Shown here: positions 17,098 to 25,297 of the stretch, one piece after another
How the letters are laid out: every line of letters starts with the position of its first letter
Numbering within the stretch: the stretch's first letter is position 1
Assembly: GCA_945874665.1 (NCBI GenBank)
Contig: CAMCHJ010000005.1
Span: 52,938 to 116,937, forward strand
Length of the DNA: 64,000 bases
Origin: Chitinophaga pinensis
Lineage (GTDB): Bacteria > Bacteroidota > Bacteroidia > UBA7662
Direction of reading: 5' to 3'
The notes under the pieces: model-generated
Told to the model about the DNA's origin: nothing
The model's input: the letters and a program-made list of their open reading frames with translations, nothing else
The model's database searches: none
Position numbers and translations under genes: made by a program

Positions 17098-17937
17098 ATG
17101 AACAAGCAACAAATTATTGTCGTAAGCGCAGTGCTTGCCCTCGGCTTGAGCATCTACTTTTTTGGGAAGATGACCGTGTTGACGCAAGACACTACAGCCC
17201 CAGTGATGGAGGCCAGTCGCGGAATGGACAATGATGCCTTGCTTGAGATTGCCGCAAGCAACTTGAAGCCTGAGGAGCGCGAAAAACTCACGCCCATCAT
17301 GGCTGCCTTGGATACAGTAAAAAACGATCTGCAAAAAGCTGGCTTACACCGCAGCTTGGCTGCCTTTTGGGACACCAAAAGTGAATGGGCTGCAGCTGGT
17401 GTGCATTACCAAGCCGCCGCAGAAGCCGATCCTCAAGCTGTTAATTACATGGTGGCAGGTAGCAGATACCAAGCCGCTGCAGAAGTAGCCAACGACACCT
17501 TGTTGTCTGGCTTCTTATTCAATAATGCCATTTCTAACATGGAAAAGGCAACGCAACTCGCTCCAAACGATTTAGACATGAAGTCAGACTTGGCCAATGT
17601 CATCGTTACCGGCACCGCTGCTCCCATGCGTGGAATCCAGTCGCTGCTCGACATTGTAAAACAAGAGCCTAAACATCTGAAGGCAAATGCACACTTAGCC
17701 CGGTTGGCCATTACCAGTGGTCAGCATGACAAAGCTGTGGAACGTTATACAAACCTCATCGCTTGGTACCCTGCCTTTGCAGATGCTTATCTTGGTTTGG
17801 GTGAAGCCCACTTCAATTTAGGTAATAAAGAAGCAGCCATTAAAAGTCTCGAACAGTACAAAGGACTGGTGCGCGACGAGTCGGTGAACAACCAAATCGA
17901 TGTCTTTATCAATAAAATCAAAAGTTCAACCCCATAA
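17098..17937 (+). CDS. TPR-repeat protein with N-terminal membrane anchor
   Basis: The 279-residue product has an N-terminal hydrophobic segment (about residues 5-23) without a clear cleavage site, so it is probably a signal-anchored periplasmic protein. The rest is helical and contains tetratricopeptide-like units, clearest in LAITSGQHDKAVERYTNLIAWYPAFADAYLGLGEAHFNLGNKEAAIKSLEQYKG (read in parts, about residues 200-255). TPR arrays mediate protein contacts; no partner can be named. The gene begins 5 bases after the HU-type gene and is probably co-transcribed with it and with the tiny basic gene that follows. Confidence 0.85.
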   Translation: MNKQQIIVVSAVLALGLSIYFFGKMTVLTQDTTAPVMEASRGMDNDALLEIAASNLKPEEREKLTPIMAALDTVKNDLQKAGLHRSLAAFWDTKSEWAAAGVHYQAAAEADPQAVNYMVAGSRYQAAAEVANDTLLSGFLFNNAISNMEKATQLAPNDLDMKSDLANVIVTGTAAPMRGIQSLLDIVKQEPKHLKANAHLARLAITSGQHDKAVERYTNLIAWYPAFADAYLGLGEAHFNLGNKEAAIKSLEQYKGLVRDESVNNQIDVFINKIKSSTP

Positions 17938-17948
17938 ACGATATTACT

Positions 17949-18038
17949 ATGCCTTGCGGTAAAAAAAGAAAGCGCCATAAAATCGCCACTCACAAGCGTA
18001 AAAAGCGCCTTAGAAAGAATCGTCACAAGAAGAAGTAG
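17949..18038 (+). CDS. 29-residue basic peptide of the AURKAIP1/COX24 (mS38/bS22-like) type
   Basis: The frame reads MPCGKKRKRHKIATHKRKKR then LRKNRHKKK and stops. This matches the very small, nearly all-basic proteins found throughout Bacteroidota that share the C-terminal domain of mitochondrial ribosomal protein mS38 (AURKAIP1, yeast COX24), a relative of actinobacterial bS22. It is most likely a small-subunit ribosomal protein that threads into rRNA. It lies 11 bases after the TPR gene and before RNase G, with a terminator in between. Recognition is by sequence pattern from memory; its length puts it below most gene finders. Confidence 0.85.
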   Translation: MPCGKKRKRHKIATHKRKKRLRKNRHKKK

Positions 18039-18060
18039 GAATACTTTTTGGTTGTAGCGT

Positions 18061-18107
18061 ACACTGTCACCTGATCATTTTTTCGGGTGACAGTGTTGTT
18101 GTTTTTT
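18061..18107 (+). terminator. Rho-independent terminator between the basic peptide gene and rng
   Basis: An 11-bp stem ACACTGTCACC / GGTGACAGTGT (18061-18071, 18086-18096) with a T-rich tail separates the HU-TPR-peptide unit from RNase G. Confidence 0.85.
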
Positions 18108-18153
18108 GACATTTTTTGTCAAAAATCTTTTTATTCATCCATCAGCTTACATT

Positions 18154-18159
18154 AGGAGG
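18154..18159 (+). promoter_or_regulatory. Shine-Dalgarno sequence that fixes the rng TTG start
   Basis: AGGAGG lies 4 bases before TTG at 18164. It supports that TTG as the start instead of the TTG at 18116. Confidence 0.7.
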
Positions 18160-18163
18160 TTCC

Positions 18164-19714
18164 TTGAACAAATCCTTATACGTGAGAAGTACGCCCACGG
18201 GCTTCGAAATAGCCATGTTCGAAGAAAAACGCCTCGTGGAATTCAGCGAAGAAACCAGCGACAAATCTTTCCAAGTAGGCGATATCTACTTAGGTAAGGT
18301 AAAGAAGGTGATTCCTGGATTAAACGCCTGTTTTGTAGACATAGGTTACGAGAAAGATGCATTTTTGCATTACCTCGACCTCGGCGTACACTTCAACTCA
18401 CTTAAGAAATTCACCGACGACATACAGTCGGGCAAAAAGAAAGGTGCTCTGCTTCAAAACTTTAGGTTAGAAGAGGAGATTACGAAAGATGGTAAGATTG
18501 CTGACACCATTAGCAAAGGGCAATTGTTGCTCGTGCAAGTGGTTAAAGAGCCCATCAGCACAAAAGGTCCGCGGCTCAGCAGTGAAATCAGCATTGCTGG
18601 TCGCTATTGTGTATTGGTACCCTTCGGCGACACCGTTAACATCTCCAAAAAGGTGATGGATAACGCAGAAAAAAAGCGTCTAAAGCAAATTGCTTTGGGT
18701 GTGAAGCCCAAAAACTTCGCTGTGATTGTTCGCACCGCAGCTATTGGCTGTGAAGCGGAGGAGCTCGAAAGAGACATCAAAGAGCTGGTTCAAAAGTGGG
18801 AAGCTGCCATTGGTTTGCTCAAAACAGCCAAGCCTTCTGATCGTTTGGTGCAGGAAATTGCGCGTACGACAGGCATGTTGCGCGATTTACTTAACGATTC
18901 GTTCCAGAACATCTTCCTCGACGATCCACGGATGCACGAAGAAGTTAAAGAATACGTAAGTGGCATTGCTCCCGAAAAAGCTGATATTGTGAAGCTTTAC
19001 AAGGGAAAACAAACACTTTTTGAGCACTTTGGCATCGACAAACAAGTGAAAGGTGCGTTTGGCAAAAATGTTACCATGCCTGGCGGTGCCTACATCATCA
19101 TTGAGCATACGGAAGCTTTGCACGTAATCGACGTGAACAGTGGTAACCGTATGAAGCAAGACAGCAACCAGGAGAGCAACGCCCTCAACACAAACCTGGA
19201 GGCCGCCGATGAAATTGCACGACAGCTACGCTTGCGCGATATGGGCGGCATCATTGTTATCGACTTTATTGACATGCGCACGGCAGCCAATAAAAAATTG
19301 GTTTACGAACGGATGCATCAAGCCATGAGCACCGACAGGGCCAAGCATACCGTGTTGCCCATTTCAAAGTTTGGCTTGCTGCAAATCACCCGTCAGAGGG
19401 TTCGACCTGAGGTAAACCTGGTTACTAACGAGGCTTGCCCCATGTGCGAAGGCACAGGCGCCATTCGCCCCAGCATACTGTTATCCGACGAAGTAGAAGC
19501 GCATTTGAAATACATCCTCAATGAGCAAAACGAAAAAGTGGTACAATTGCATATGCATCCATTTTTAGCGGCTTACTTCACCAATGGCTATCCATCGAAG
19601 CGCGTTCGTTGGTGGCTTAAGTACAAGCGCTGGGTAAAAGTAGTACCCGAAAACAACTATCACATGGGAGAATATCATTTCTTCAATGCGGCTGGTGAGC
19701 AAATCAGCATTTAA
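18164..19714 (+). CDS. rng: Ribonuclease E/G family endoribonuclease
   Basis: The enzyme cuts single-stranded RNA in rRNA maturation and mRNA decay. The 516-residue product has the S1 domain near its start (VGDIYLGKVKKVIPGLNACFVDIG), the DNase-I-like catalytic part with metal-binding aspartates in ALHVIDVNSG and IIVIDFIDM, and the zinc-link motif CPMCEGTG. It lacks the long C-terminal scaffold of E. coli RNase E and so resembles RNase G in size. The TTG start at 18164 follows a strong AGGAGG and gives MNKSLYVRSTPTGFEIAMFE, as in other Bacteroidota; an upstream TTG would add 16 odd residues. Confidence 0.95.
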   Translation: MNKSLYVRSTPTGFEIAMFEEKRLVEFSEETSDKSFQVGDIYLGKVKKVIPGLNACFVDIGYEKDAFLHYLDLGVHFNSLKKFTDDIQSGKKKGALLQNFRLEEEITKDGKIADTISKGQLLLVQVVKEPISTKGPRLSSEISIAGRYCVLVPFGDTVNISKKVMDNAEKKRLKQIALGVKPKNFAVIVRTAAIGCEAEELERDIKELVQKWEAAIGLLKTAKPSDRLVQEIARTTGMLRDLLNDSFQNIFLDDPRMHEEVKEYVSGIAPEKADIVKLYKGKQTLFEHFGIDKQVKGAFGKNVTMPGGAYIIIEHTEALHVIDVNSGNRMKQDSNQESNALNTNLEAADEIARQLRLRDMGGIIVIDFIDMRTAANKKLVYERMHQAMSTDRAKHTVLPISKFGLLQITRQRVRPEVNLVTNEACPMCEGTGAIRPSILLSDEVEAHLKYILNEQNEKVVQLHMHPFLAAYFTNGYPSKRVRWWLKYKRWVKVVPENNYHMGEYHFFNAAGEQISI

Positions 19715-19717
19715 AAG

Positions 19718-19744
19718 AAGCCTCGTCGTATGACGGGGCTTTTT
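19718..19744. terminator. Terminator between convergent rng and nadE
   Basis: AAGCCTCGTC (19718-19727) and GACGGGGCTT (19732-19741) pair, with one G-T pair, around the loop GTAT and are followed by a short T run. It serves rng and reaches the nadE stop. Confidence 0.75.
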
Positions 19745-21386
19745 AGTTTAAATAGCGCGCCACAATCGGCAAGCGGCGGCCCATGCCAAACGCCTTATTG
19801 CTCACTCGGAGAATGGGTGGCGTTTGGTGACGCTTGTATTCGTTGATGTTTACCAAACGCATAACTTTATTCACCAAAGCTTCGTCGTAGCCCATGGCGC
19901 GAATGGCCGCTGGCGCTTGTCGCTCTTCAATGTAGTGAAACAGCAGCCGATCTAAAATTTGGTACTCCGGTAACGAATCAGAGTCTTTTTGGTCGGGCCG
20001 CAATTCCGCACTCGGCGGCTTGGTGAGGATGTTGATCGGAATCACCTCCTCCTGTCGATTGATAAAATCGCACAGGGCAAAAACTTCGGTTTTATACAAA
20101 TCGCCAATAACCGACAACCCCCCGCACATATCGCCATACAAGGTGCCATAGCCCACAGCAAGCTCGCTTTTATTAGAAGTATTGAGTAGAATAGAGCCAA
20201 ATTTATTGGTGTGTGCCATGAGCAACATCCCACGGATCCGTGATTGTAAGTTTTCTTCTGTGATGTCAGGTTTAGTACCCGTAAAAGCCGACCGAAGCGT
20301 GTCTTCATACGCTGTAAATACCTTTTCGATAGGTACAATTTCATAAGACATACCCAGCTTAGTGACTAACGCCACGCTGTCGTCCACAGAATGGTTACTC
20401 GAATAACGCGAAGGCATGAGCAGGGTGTGCACGTTTTCAGAACCAAGCGCTCTGGCGGCTAAAACGGTAACGAGTGCAGAGTCGATGCCGCCCGATAAAC
20501 CTATAATTGCCTTTTTAAAACCTAGTTTTCTAAAATAATCGCGAATACCTAAAACCAGTGCATCGTGTATAAGCTGCATGGCGACAGGCGGTTGCCGGAT
20601 GGCAAAGTCAGAGGCCGCTTTCAGCTCGCCAGCATCAAAATGCACAAAGCCAAGAGCCGGCTCAAAATTGGGGAGCTGCAAAACCACTTCGCCTTGAGCA
20701 TTGCGAGCCGTGGAAGCACCATCAAATACCAATTCGGTTTGTGCACCCACGTGGTTTACATACAAAAGTGGCTTTTGATAGGTGTTTGCCGTTTCTCCAA
20801 GCACATAATTGCGCTCAGCGTCTTGTCCCACTGAAAATGGCGAAGCCGCAATGTTAATGATCAAATCAGCTTGCTCCGCTCCTATTTCTTGCAAGGGGTT
20901 TCTTTTGTATTTAGCGTGATGCCCCACATTCCACAAGTCTTCACAAATGGTGATGGCCAATTTTTTACCCTGAAACTGCACCAAGGCATTTGCCGTGGCA
21001 GGCTCAAAGTAGCGGTACTCATCAAAAACATCATAGGTTGGCAGCAATGTTTTAGCGATCACCTGTTTTACTTCCCCGTGCTCTAAAAAATAAGCCGCAT
21101 TAAAAAGGGGTTTTCCTTCTCCACTGAGGTTGCGTGCAGGAGCGCCCACAATTACAGCAAGGCCATGCGCAGCTTTTGCAATCGTATGGATGGCATCATC
21201 AGATAATTGCAAAAAATGCTCAAATTCTAAAAAATCGCGGGGCGGATAGCCGGTGATGGCGAGCTCAGCAAAGACAATTAAGTCGGCCTTTTCGATCTTA
21301 GCGGCGCTGATGTGGGCTAAAATTTGCTGCGTATTGTCATCGAAATTACCCGTATGGTAATTGATTTGGGCAAGCGCTATTTTCAT
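19743..21386 (-). CDS. nadE: Glutamine-dependent NAD+ synthetase
   Basis: NadE makes NAD+ from deamido-NAD+, ATP and ammonia taken from glutamine. The 547-residue protein has an N-terminal nitrilase-type amidase domain with the E-K-C triad (VFAELAITGYPP, KTLLPTYDVFDE, ICEDLW) and a C-terminal synthetase domain with the PP-loop GLSGGIDSALV near residue 297. It lies 5 bases after the PorT-like gene on the same strand and is close to gldB; nadE near gldB is a known flavobacterial neighbourhood. Two enzymes of the kynurenine branch that can feed NAD synthesis are encoded further on. Confidence 0.97.
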   Translation of the reverse strand: MKIALAQINYHTGNFDDNTQQILAHISAAKIEKADLIVFAELAITGYPPRDFLEFEHFLQLSDDAIHTIAKAAHGLAVIVGAPARNLSGEGKPLFNAAYFLEHGEVKQVIAKTLLPTYDVFDEYRYFEPATANALVQFQGKKLAITICEDLWNVGHHAKYKRNPLQEIGAEQADLIINIAASPFSVGQDAERNYVLGETANTYQKPLLYVNHVGAQTELVFDGASTARNAQGEVVLQLPNFEPALGFVHFDAGELKAASDFAIRQPPVAMQLIHDALVLGIRDYFRKLGFKKAIIGLSGGIDSALVTVLAARALGSENVHTLLMPSRYSSNHSVDDSVALVTKLGMSYEIVPIEKVFTAYEDTLRSAFTGTKPDITEENLQSRIRGMLLMAHTNKFGSILLNTSNKSELAVGYGTLYGDMCGGLSVIGDLYKTEVFALCDFINRQEEVIPINILTKPPSAELRPDQKDSDSLPEYQILDRLLFHYIEERQAPAAIRAMGYDEALVNKVMRLVNINEYKRHQTPPILRVSNKAFGMGRRLPIVARYLN

Positions 21387-21391
21387 GTATG

Positions 21392-22108
21392 CTAAAAGAA
21401 AATACCCAGTTGAAGACCAAGCGATGGAACACGCCCTTTCAGCTCGTTGCCTCGAAAATTATCTGTAAATGGACTGTCTAACCGAACACCTAAAACCGCA
21501 TGGGTTTCGCCCGAAAGCAGGTATTCGATGCCAGCACCAATCAAAATACCAGCACGTAAGGCTGTTACCCGATCATCGGTAGTGAGCAACTCGTTTTTAT
21601 AATCCACCACTTTGTTCACAGCGAAGTATTCTTCTGGGTCAAATTCGCTGGGATTATTCGTGATTCTGGCGCGCGCTTGAAACAGCACCCCAGTGCTGAT
21701 GCCAAATTGACCATAAATGCGGATGGCTCCTCTCTGGTTGGTGCGCATTTTCATGCTCAATGGTAATTCAAAATATTGCGCGCGGTATTCGTATTGCATG
21801 TTATTAACACCTGCAAGAAAGCCGTTTTTTTGCAAGATAATATTAGTATCCAGCGAGCTGCCATATTGCAGTTGATTCACCGAAAGGCCCGTAGCAAGGA
21901 AATAATTGTTCCCGATTTTACGCTCTATCAGCAACCCATATCCATATCCAAATCCAGCACGTTCTTGGTTTAGCAAACGTGTTTCGGGCATTACCCAAGC
22001 AATACTTGGCGTAAAATGCAGTCCGAAGCGATAGGTGGAATCGCTCATTTGGGCTTGACTGCTACCGAAAAATCCCAGGAACAAGAAGACGAGTAAGTAT
22101 TTGTACAT
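21392..22108 (-). CDS. Outer-membrane beta-barrel protein, PorT-like
   Basis: The 238-residue product has a signal peptide (MYKYLLVFLFLGFFGSSQAQ) and then alternating beta-strand sequence ending in an aromatic residue (LGLQLGIFF), typical of a small outer-membrane barrel. Motifs such as RFGLHFTPSIAWV, YELPLSMKMR-like (YFELPLSMKMRTNQRG) and GAGIEYLLSG fit the PorT/OmpA-like barrel family; PorT is a T9SS component. The ATG at 22108 is chosen because the signal peptide starts there, while the frame runs on to 22183. It is divergent from gldB, which supports a T9SS or gliding role, but a generic porin-family barrel is possible. Confidence 0.75.
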   Translation of the reverse strand: MYKYLLVFLFLGFFGSSQAQMSDSTYRFGLHFTPSIAWVMPETRLLNQERAGFGYGYGLLIERKIGNNYFLATGLSVNQLQYGSSLDTNIILQKNGFLAGVNNMQYEYRAQYFELPLSMKMRTNQRGAIRIYGQFGISTGVLFQARARITNNPSEFDPEEYFAVNKVVDYKNELLTTDDRVTALRAGILIGAGIEYLLSGETHAVLGVRLDSPFTDNFRGNELKGRVPSLGLQLGIFF

Positions 22109-22176
22109 GGCTTTTAGAATAATGTTCAGACGCACGTGTTTGTTTGTAATTTCGTGACGTAAATAACGTGATAAAT

Positions 22177-23226
22177 ATGTCAACTAAGGCGCAGAACTCA
22201 AAACGGATTTTAGCAATTGTCATTGTAACGATAGCAATAGCAGCCGTTTTTATTTACCAAAACTATAACAACGGTAGAGAAAAGGTGGTTTTGCCTGAGT
22301 CTGCAAAAAAAACCGTGGTAGTTCGGCGCTTCGACCAAGACTTATATAAAAGTGGAGCCAACATTTCCCCAGCCCATATAGCCGCGCTCCGAGTAAAATA
22401 CGGCGATTTTTTTAAATTATATGTTGAAGATTTGATTGCTCTGGCTGATGTGCGGGATCCATCATTGCATTTAGAGCTGCAAAACTTTTTGAGCGACCCT
22501 TACATCGATACCATTTATCAAGAAACGTTAGCGGCCTATGGGGATTTAAAAGACATTGAAGCCCAACTCAGCGAAGCCTTTAGTTACTATTATTACTTTT
22601 TTCCTAAAGCACAACCTTATCAAGTTATCAGCTTTGTGAGCGGATTCCAGTACAAAAATGCATTGACCGATAGTGTTTTGTTGTTGGGATTGGACTTGCA
22701 CCTCGGCAGGGATTACAAATACTATCCAAAAGTGGCCTACCTCAGCAATTATATGCTACCAAGGCTCGATCGGCAGTACTTGGTGCCCGATGCCCTGAAG
22801 GCCATGGTAGAGGATTTGCTACCACCCTATTTGGGAGAGAACAGTCTATTAAACGCCATGATGGTTGCAGGAAAAACGCAATACGCACTCAAAGCCATCT
22901 TGCCTAATACACCGGATAGCATTTTGTTTGGCTATTCAGCAGCGCAAATGGACTGGGTGAACCAAAATGAATTGGCTATTTGGGACTATCTTCTGAACGA
23001 AAACCTGCTTTATTCGGCCGACGTTAACGTGATGGCACGCTTACTCAATGACGGTCCTTTTACCACCGGCCTTCCGCAAGAAAGTGCCCCACGGATAGCT
23101 GCTTTTGCAGCCTATAAAGTCATAAACCGCTTTATGGAGCGCTACCCTACCGTATCGATGCAAGAACTTTTTGAGATGAATGCCCAGGAAATTGTCAAAA
23201 AAGCAAAGTACAAGGGCAAAGCCTGA
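22177..23226 (+). CDS. gldB: Gliding motility protein GldB
   Basis: GldB is required for gliding in flavobacteria and is described there as a lipoprotein. This 349-residue copy has the family features VVVRRFDQDLYKS near residue 45, KYGDFFKLYVEDLI, and a C-terminal NRFMERYPTVSMQELFEM. It has an N-terminal hydrophobic segment (about residues 11-27) but no cysteine there, so it may be a membrane-anchored rather than lipidated version. The ATG at 22177 is preferred over a GTG three codons earlier. A partial -7 box (TAATTTCG, 22147-22154) precedes it. No gldC follows; the next gene converges with no spacing. Confidence 0.88.
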   Translation: MSTKAQNSKRILAIVIVTIAIAAVFIYQNYNNGREKVVLPESAKKTVVVRRFDQDLYKSGANISPAHIAALRVKYGDFFKLYVEDLIALADVRDPSLHLELQNFLSDPYIDTIYQETLAAYGDLKDIEAQLSEAFSYYYYFFPKAQPYQVISFVSGFQYKNALTDSVLLLGLDLHLGRDYKYYPKVAYLSNYMLPRLDRQYLVPDALKAMVEDLLPPYLGENSLLNAMMVAGKTQYALKAILPNTPDSILFGYSAAQMDWVNQNELAIWDYLLNENLLYSADVNVMARLLNDGPFTTGLPQESAPRIAAFAAYKVINRFMERYPTVSMQELFEMNAQEIVKKAKYKGKA

Positions 23227-23922
23227 TTATTTGTTGATTTCAACAAACTTCTCGATATCTGTGTTTTTGCCGAGTAAAATGATGTAATCGTTATTATACA
23301 ATATGGTATCGGCTTTTGGCACACCTAAAATGTGGTATTCGGTCCTCATCTCCCCATCTTCACCTTTCACTTCATAGGCGCGGCGCAGGCTAATGAGGTT
23401 AAGGTTGTATTTGTTACGAAGTCCGATTTCAATCACCGTTTTATCCGCCACGCCAATCGGCGTTTTTAACTCTACAATCTGATAATCATCTGGTAACTGA
23501 AAAAAGCTCACCAAATCAGGATTCAACAAACGGCCTGCTACAGAAATACCTACTTCATCCTCTGGCGAAAGCAATTCACTTACACCAAGCTTCTCCAAAA
23601 TACGCCGCTGCTGGTCAGTGGATGCACGGGCAATGATGCGCTTCACCTTCATTTCCATGAGGGTAACAGTGGTAAGCAATAAAGATTCGAAATCTTGTCC
23701 GATGGCCACCACAACCGCATCCAGTTCATGCACATTTTGCGAACGTAGCGCCTTGATGTCGGTTGCATCTAATTGCACCGCATAGGCTACCTCATCGCGT
23801 AAGGCATCTACTTTTTCTGCAGATGAATCGAATACCATTACTTCCGCACCGCGTTGCGAAAGTGTGCGGGCGATCCTAGTACCGAAACGCCCGAGACCTA
23901 TAACACCGAATTTGTTTTCCAT
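23227..23922 (-). CDS. KtrA/TrkA-type potassium channel regulatory protein (RCK)
   Basis: The 231-residue cytosolic protein has an N-terminal Rossmann RCK-N domain (FGVIGLGRFGTRIA with GxGxxG; an acidic residue at the end of the second strand in VMVFDSS) and a C-terminal RCK-C domain. Such proteins bind NAD(H)/ATP/ADP and gate KtrB/TrkH potassium channels. The matching channel subunit is not present in the window. The gene overlaps the end of uridine kinase by 25 bases, and its stop codon directly abuts that of gldB. Confidence 0.93.
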   Translation of the reverse strand: MENKFGVIGLGRFGTRIARTLSQRGAEVMVFDSSAEKVDALRDEVAYAVQLDATDIKALRSQNVHELDAVVVAIGQDFESLLLTTVTLMEMKVKRIIARASTDQQRRILEKLGVSELLSPEDEVGISVAGRLLNPDLVSFFQLPDDYQIVELKTPIGVADKTVIEIGLRNKYNLNLISLRRAYEVKGEDGEMRTEYHILGVPKADTILYNNDYIILLGKNTDIEKFVEINK

Positions 23923-24551
23923 GTGACTTTTGCTTTGAGGTGATGTACCAGTACTTCTAATCCTTTTGAGAAGCTGGTGTTGTTAGTAACAATGATATCG
24001 CTATACGCTTTGTAGGGCTCAAGATACGCTTTATATGCAGGCACTACATGCTGGTGCCATTGGTACAACACCGTTTCTTTTGGGTAACCCCGCTCGCTAG
24101 AGTCGCGGCGAATGCGGCGCTCCAACTTTATATGGTCCTCTGCATCTAAAAACACCTTTAAATCGAGCAACTCTCTGATTTCTTCGTAATAAAAAACAAA
24201 CAAACCTTCCATGATGATGAGCGGCGCAGGCTTGTAACAAATCAACTCAGGTGCTTTGTCGGGATTGTTAAAGGTATATTCCTTCACATAAATATCGTGT
24301 CCCGAAATCAGGCGCATCACATCATCATGAAAGCGTTTGCGGTCGATTGACCCTGGCAAATCAAAATTAATTTCACCATTTTCATCGCGCTGCTGCATCT
24401 CCTTAGCCACGTAATAATGGTCCTGCGAGATCACGCAAATCTGTTCCACATCAAAATGCTGCGCCAAACTTTCTATGAAGGAAGTTTTGCCAGACGCACT
24501 TCCGCCCACAATACCTACCAAATACGGGTTTTCAGGGTGTAGATTTTCCAA
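23898..24551 (-). CDS. udk: Uridine kinase
   Basis: Udk phosphorylates uridine and cytidine in pyrimidine salvage. The 217-residue protein has the Walker A loop GGSASGKTS near residue 16, the SQDHYY substrate motif, and EGLFVFYYEEIR corresponding to the family EGIL segment. The start is unusual: no ATG precedes the P-loop, so TTG at 24551 (MENLHPENPYLV...) is used here; a second TTG ten codons in would give LVGIVGGSASGKT. A perfect TATATTTG -7 box lies only 7 bases upstream of the first TTG, so the mRNA may have almost no leader if that start is used. Confidence 0.93.
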   Translation of the reverse strand: MENLHPENPYLVGIVGGSASGKTSFIESLAQHFDVEQICVISQDHYYVAKEMQQRDENGEINFDLPGSIDRKRFHDDVMRLISGHDIYVKEYTFNNPDKAPELICYKPAPLIIMEGLFVFYYEEIRELLDLKVFLDAEDHIKLERRIRRDSSERGYPKETVLYQWHQHVVPAYKAYLEPYKAYSDIIVTNNTSFSKGLEVLVHHLKAKVTWKTNSVL

Positions 24552-24558
24552 AACGTGA

Positions 24559-24566
24559 CAAATATA
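24559..24566 (-). promoter_or_regulatory. Bacteroidota -7 box of udk
   Basis: On the minus strand TATATTTG fits TAnnTTTG exactly and ends 7 bases before the TTG start of udk, in the divergent region shared with xseB. Confidence 0.6.
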
Positions 24567-24684
24567 CCGAGCATCTGGCGCATTCTAAAAAAAGCGAGGC
24601 AGAAAAGCACAATTGAGTTTGTTTGAAAGAAAAAGCTAGCAAAAAACTTCGTCAGCATCAATAAATTCACGATTTTTGAGAATT

Positions 24685-24906
24685 ATGGCCAAAAAAAAAT
24701 CGCAGGAAGCCTTTGAGGATAAATTGCAGCGCATCAAAAGCATTGCCGACACGTTACAGCGCGAAACTTTGAGTATTGATGAGAGCATGGCGCTTTTCAA
24801 AGAAGCAGATGAGCTCATCAAAAACTGCCGCGAATTTTTAGAGAAGGCCTCTTTGCAGGTTGAAACTTTGATCAACCCTTCCACTGGTGAGACGAAAAAG
24901 TTTTAG
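24685..24906 (+). CDS. xseB: Exodeoxyribonuclease VII small subunit
   Basis: XseB forms the small-subunit coat of exonuclease VII, which degrades single-stranded DNA. The 73-residue product is a two-helix hairpin with the family pattern FEDKLQRIKSIADTLQRETLSIDESMALFKEADELIKNCREFL (read in parts). The ATG at 24685 is preferred to a TTG at 24676. The catalytic subunit gene xseA, which commonly precedes xseB, is absent from the window, so the two are unlinked here. The next gene begins one base after the stop. Confidence 0.92.
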   Translation: MAKKKSQEAFEDKLQRIKSIADTLQRETLSIDESMALFKEADELIKNCREFLEKASLQVETLINPSTGETKKF

Positions 24907-24907
24907 C

Positions 24908-25285
24908 ATGTACCCTCCTTTGCAAGAAATACCAGAGCAACTGAACGCCCAGCAGCAGCTCGCACATTTGACCATTGAACAAATCAAAAAAGATTTCCTC
25001 ACCAATGGTTTGGAGGTGAATCTACAGACCAGTACAACGCCCAATTACAAGGAGATTTGTACGGCTTTGGTTGATGTTTTGAATTGGCTGTTCGAAAACG
25101 ACAGCCACAAACTCATGCAATTGCTCTACCGCATCGATTTACCAGAAGCCAAACTAAACGAGGCATTAGGCAATGCCATGGAACAAGCGGTAAGCGAAAC
25201 CCTCGCATCACTCATTGTAAGAAGAGAGGCCCAAAAAGTAATTATTCGGCAGTTTTACAGTCAAGGAACAAAACCCAATACCTAA
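24908..25285 (+). CDS. Conserved hypothetical, helical protein (125 aa)
   Basis: I do not recognise the family. The 125-residue product is soluble, has no signal peptide and looks mostly helical (EQLNAQQQLAHLTIEQIKKDF; LFENDSHKLMQLLYRIDLPEAKLNEAL, in parts). Its start is set by the ATG one base after the xseB stop, which suggests translational coupling. The segment DVLNWLFENDSHKLMQLLYRIDL suggests a small regulatory or adaptor protein, but that is only a guess. It is followed closely by a small membrane-protein gene. Confidence 0.7.
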   Translation: MYPPLQEIPEQLNAQQQLAHLTIEQIKKDFLTNGLEVNLQTSTTPNYKEICTALVDVLNWLFENDSHKLMQLLYRIDLPEAKLNEALGNAMEQAVSETLASLIVRREAQKVIIRQFYSQGTKPNT

Positions 25286-25297
25286 GTATCCAGACCT

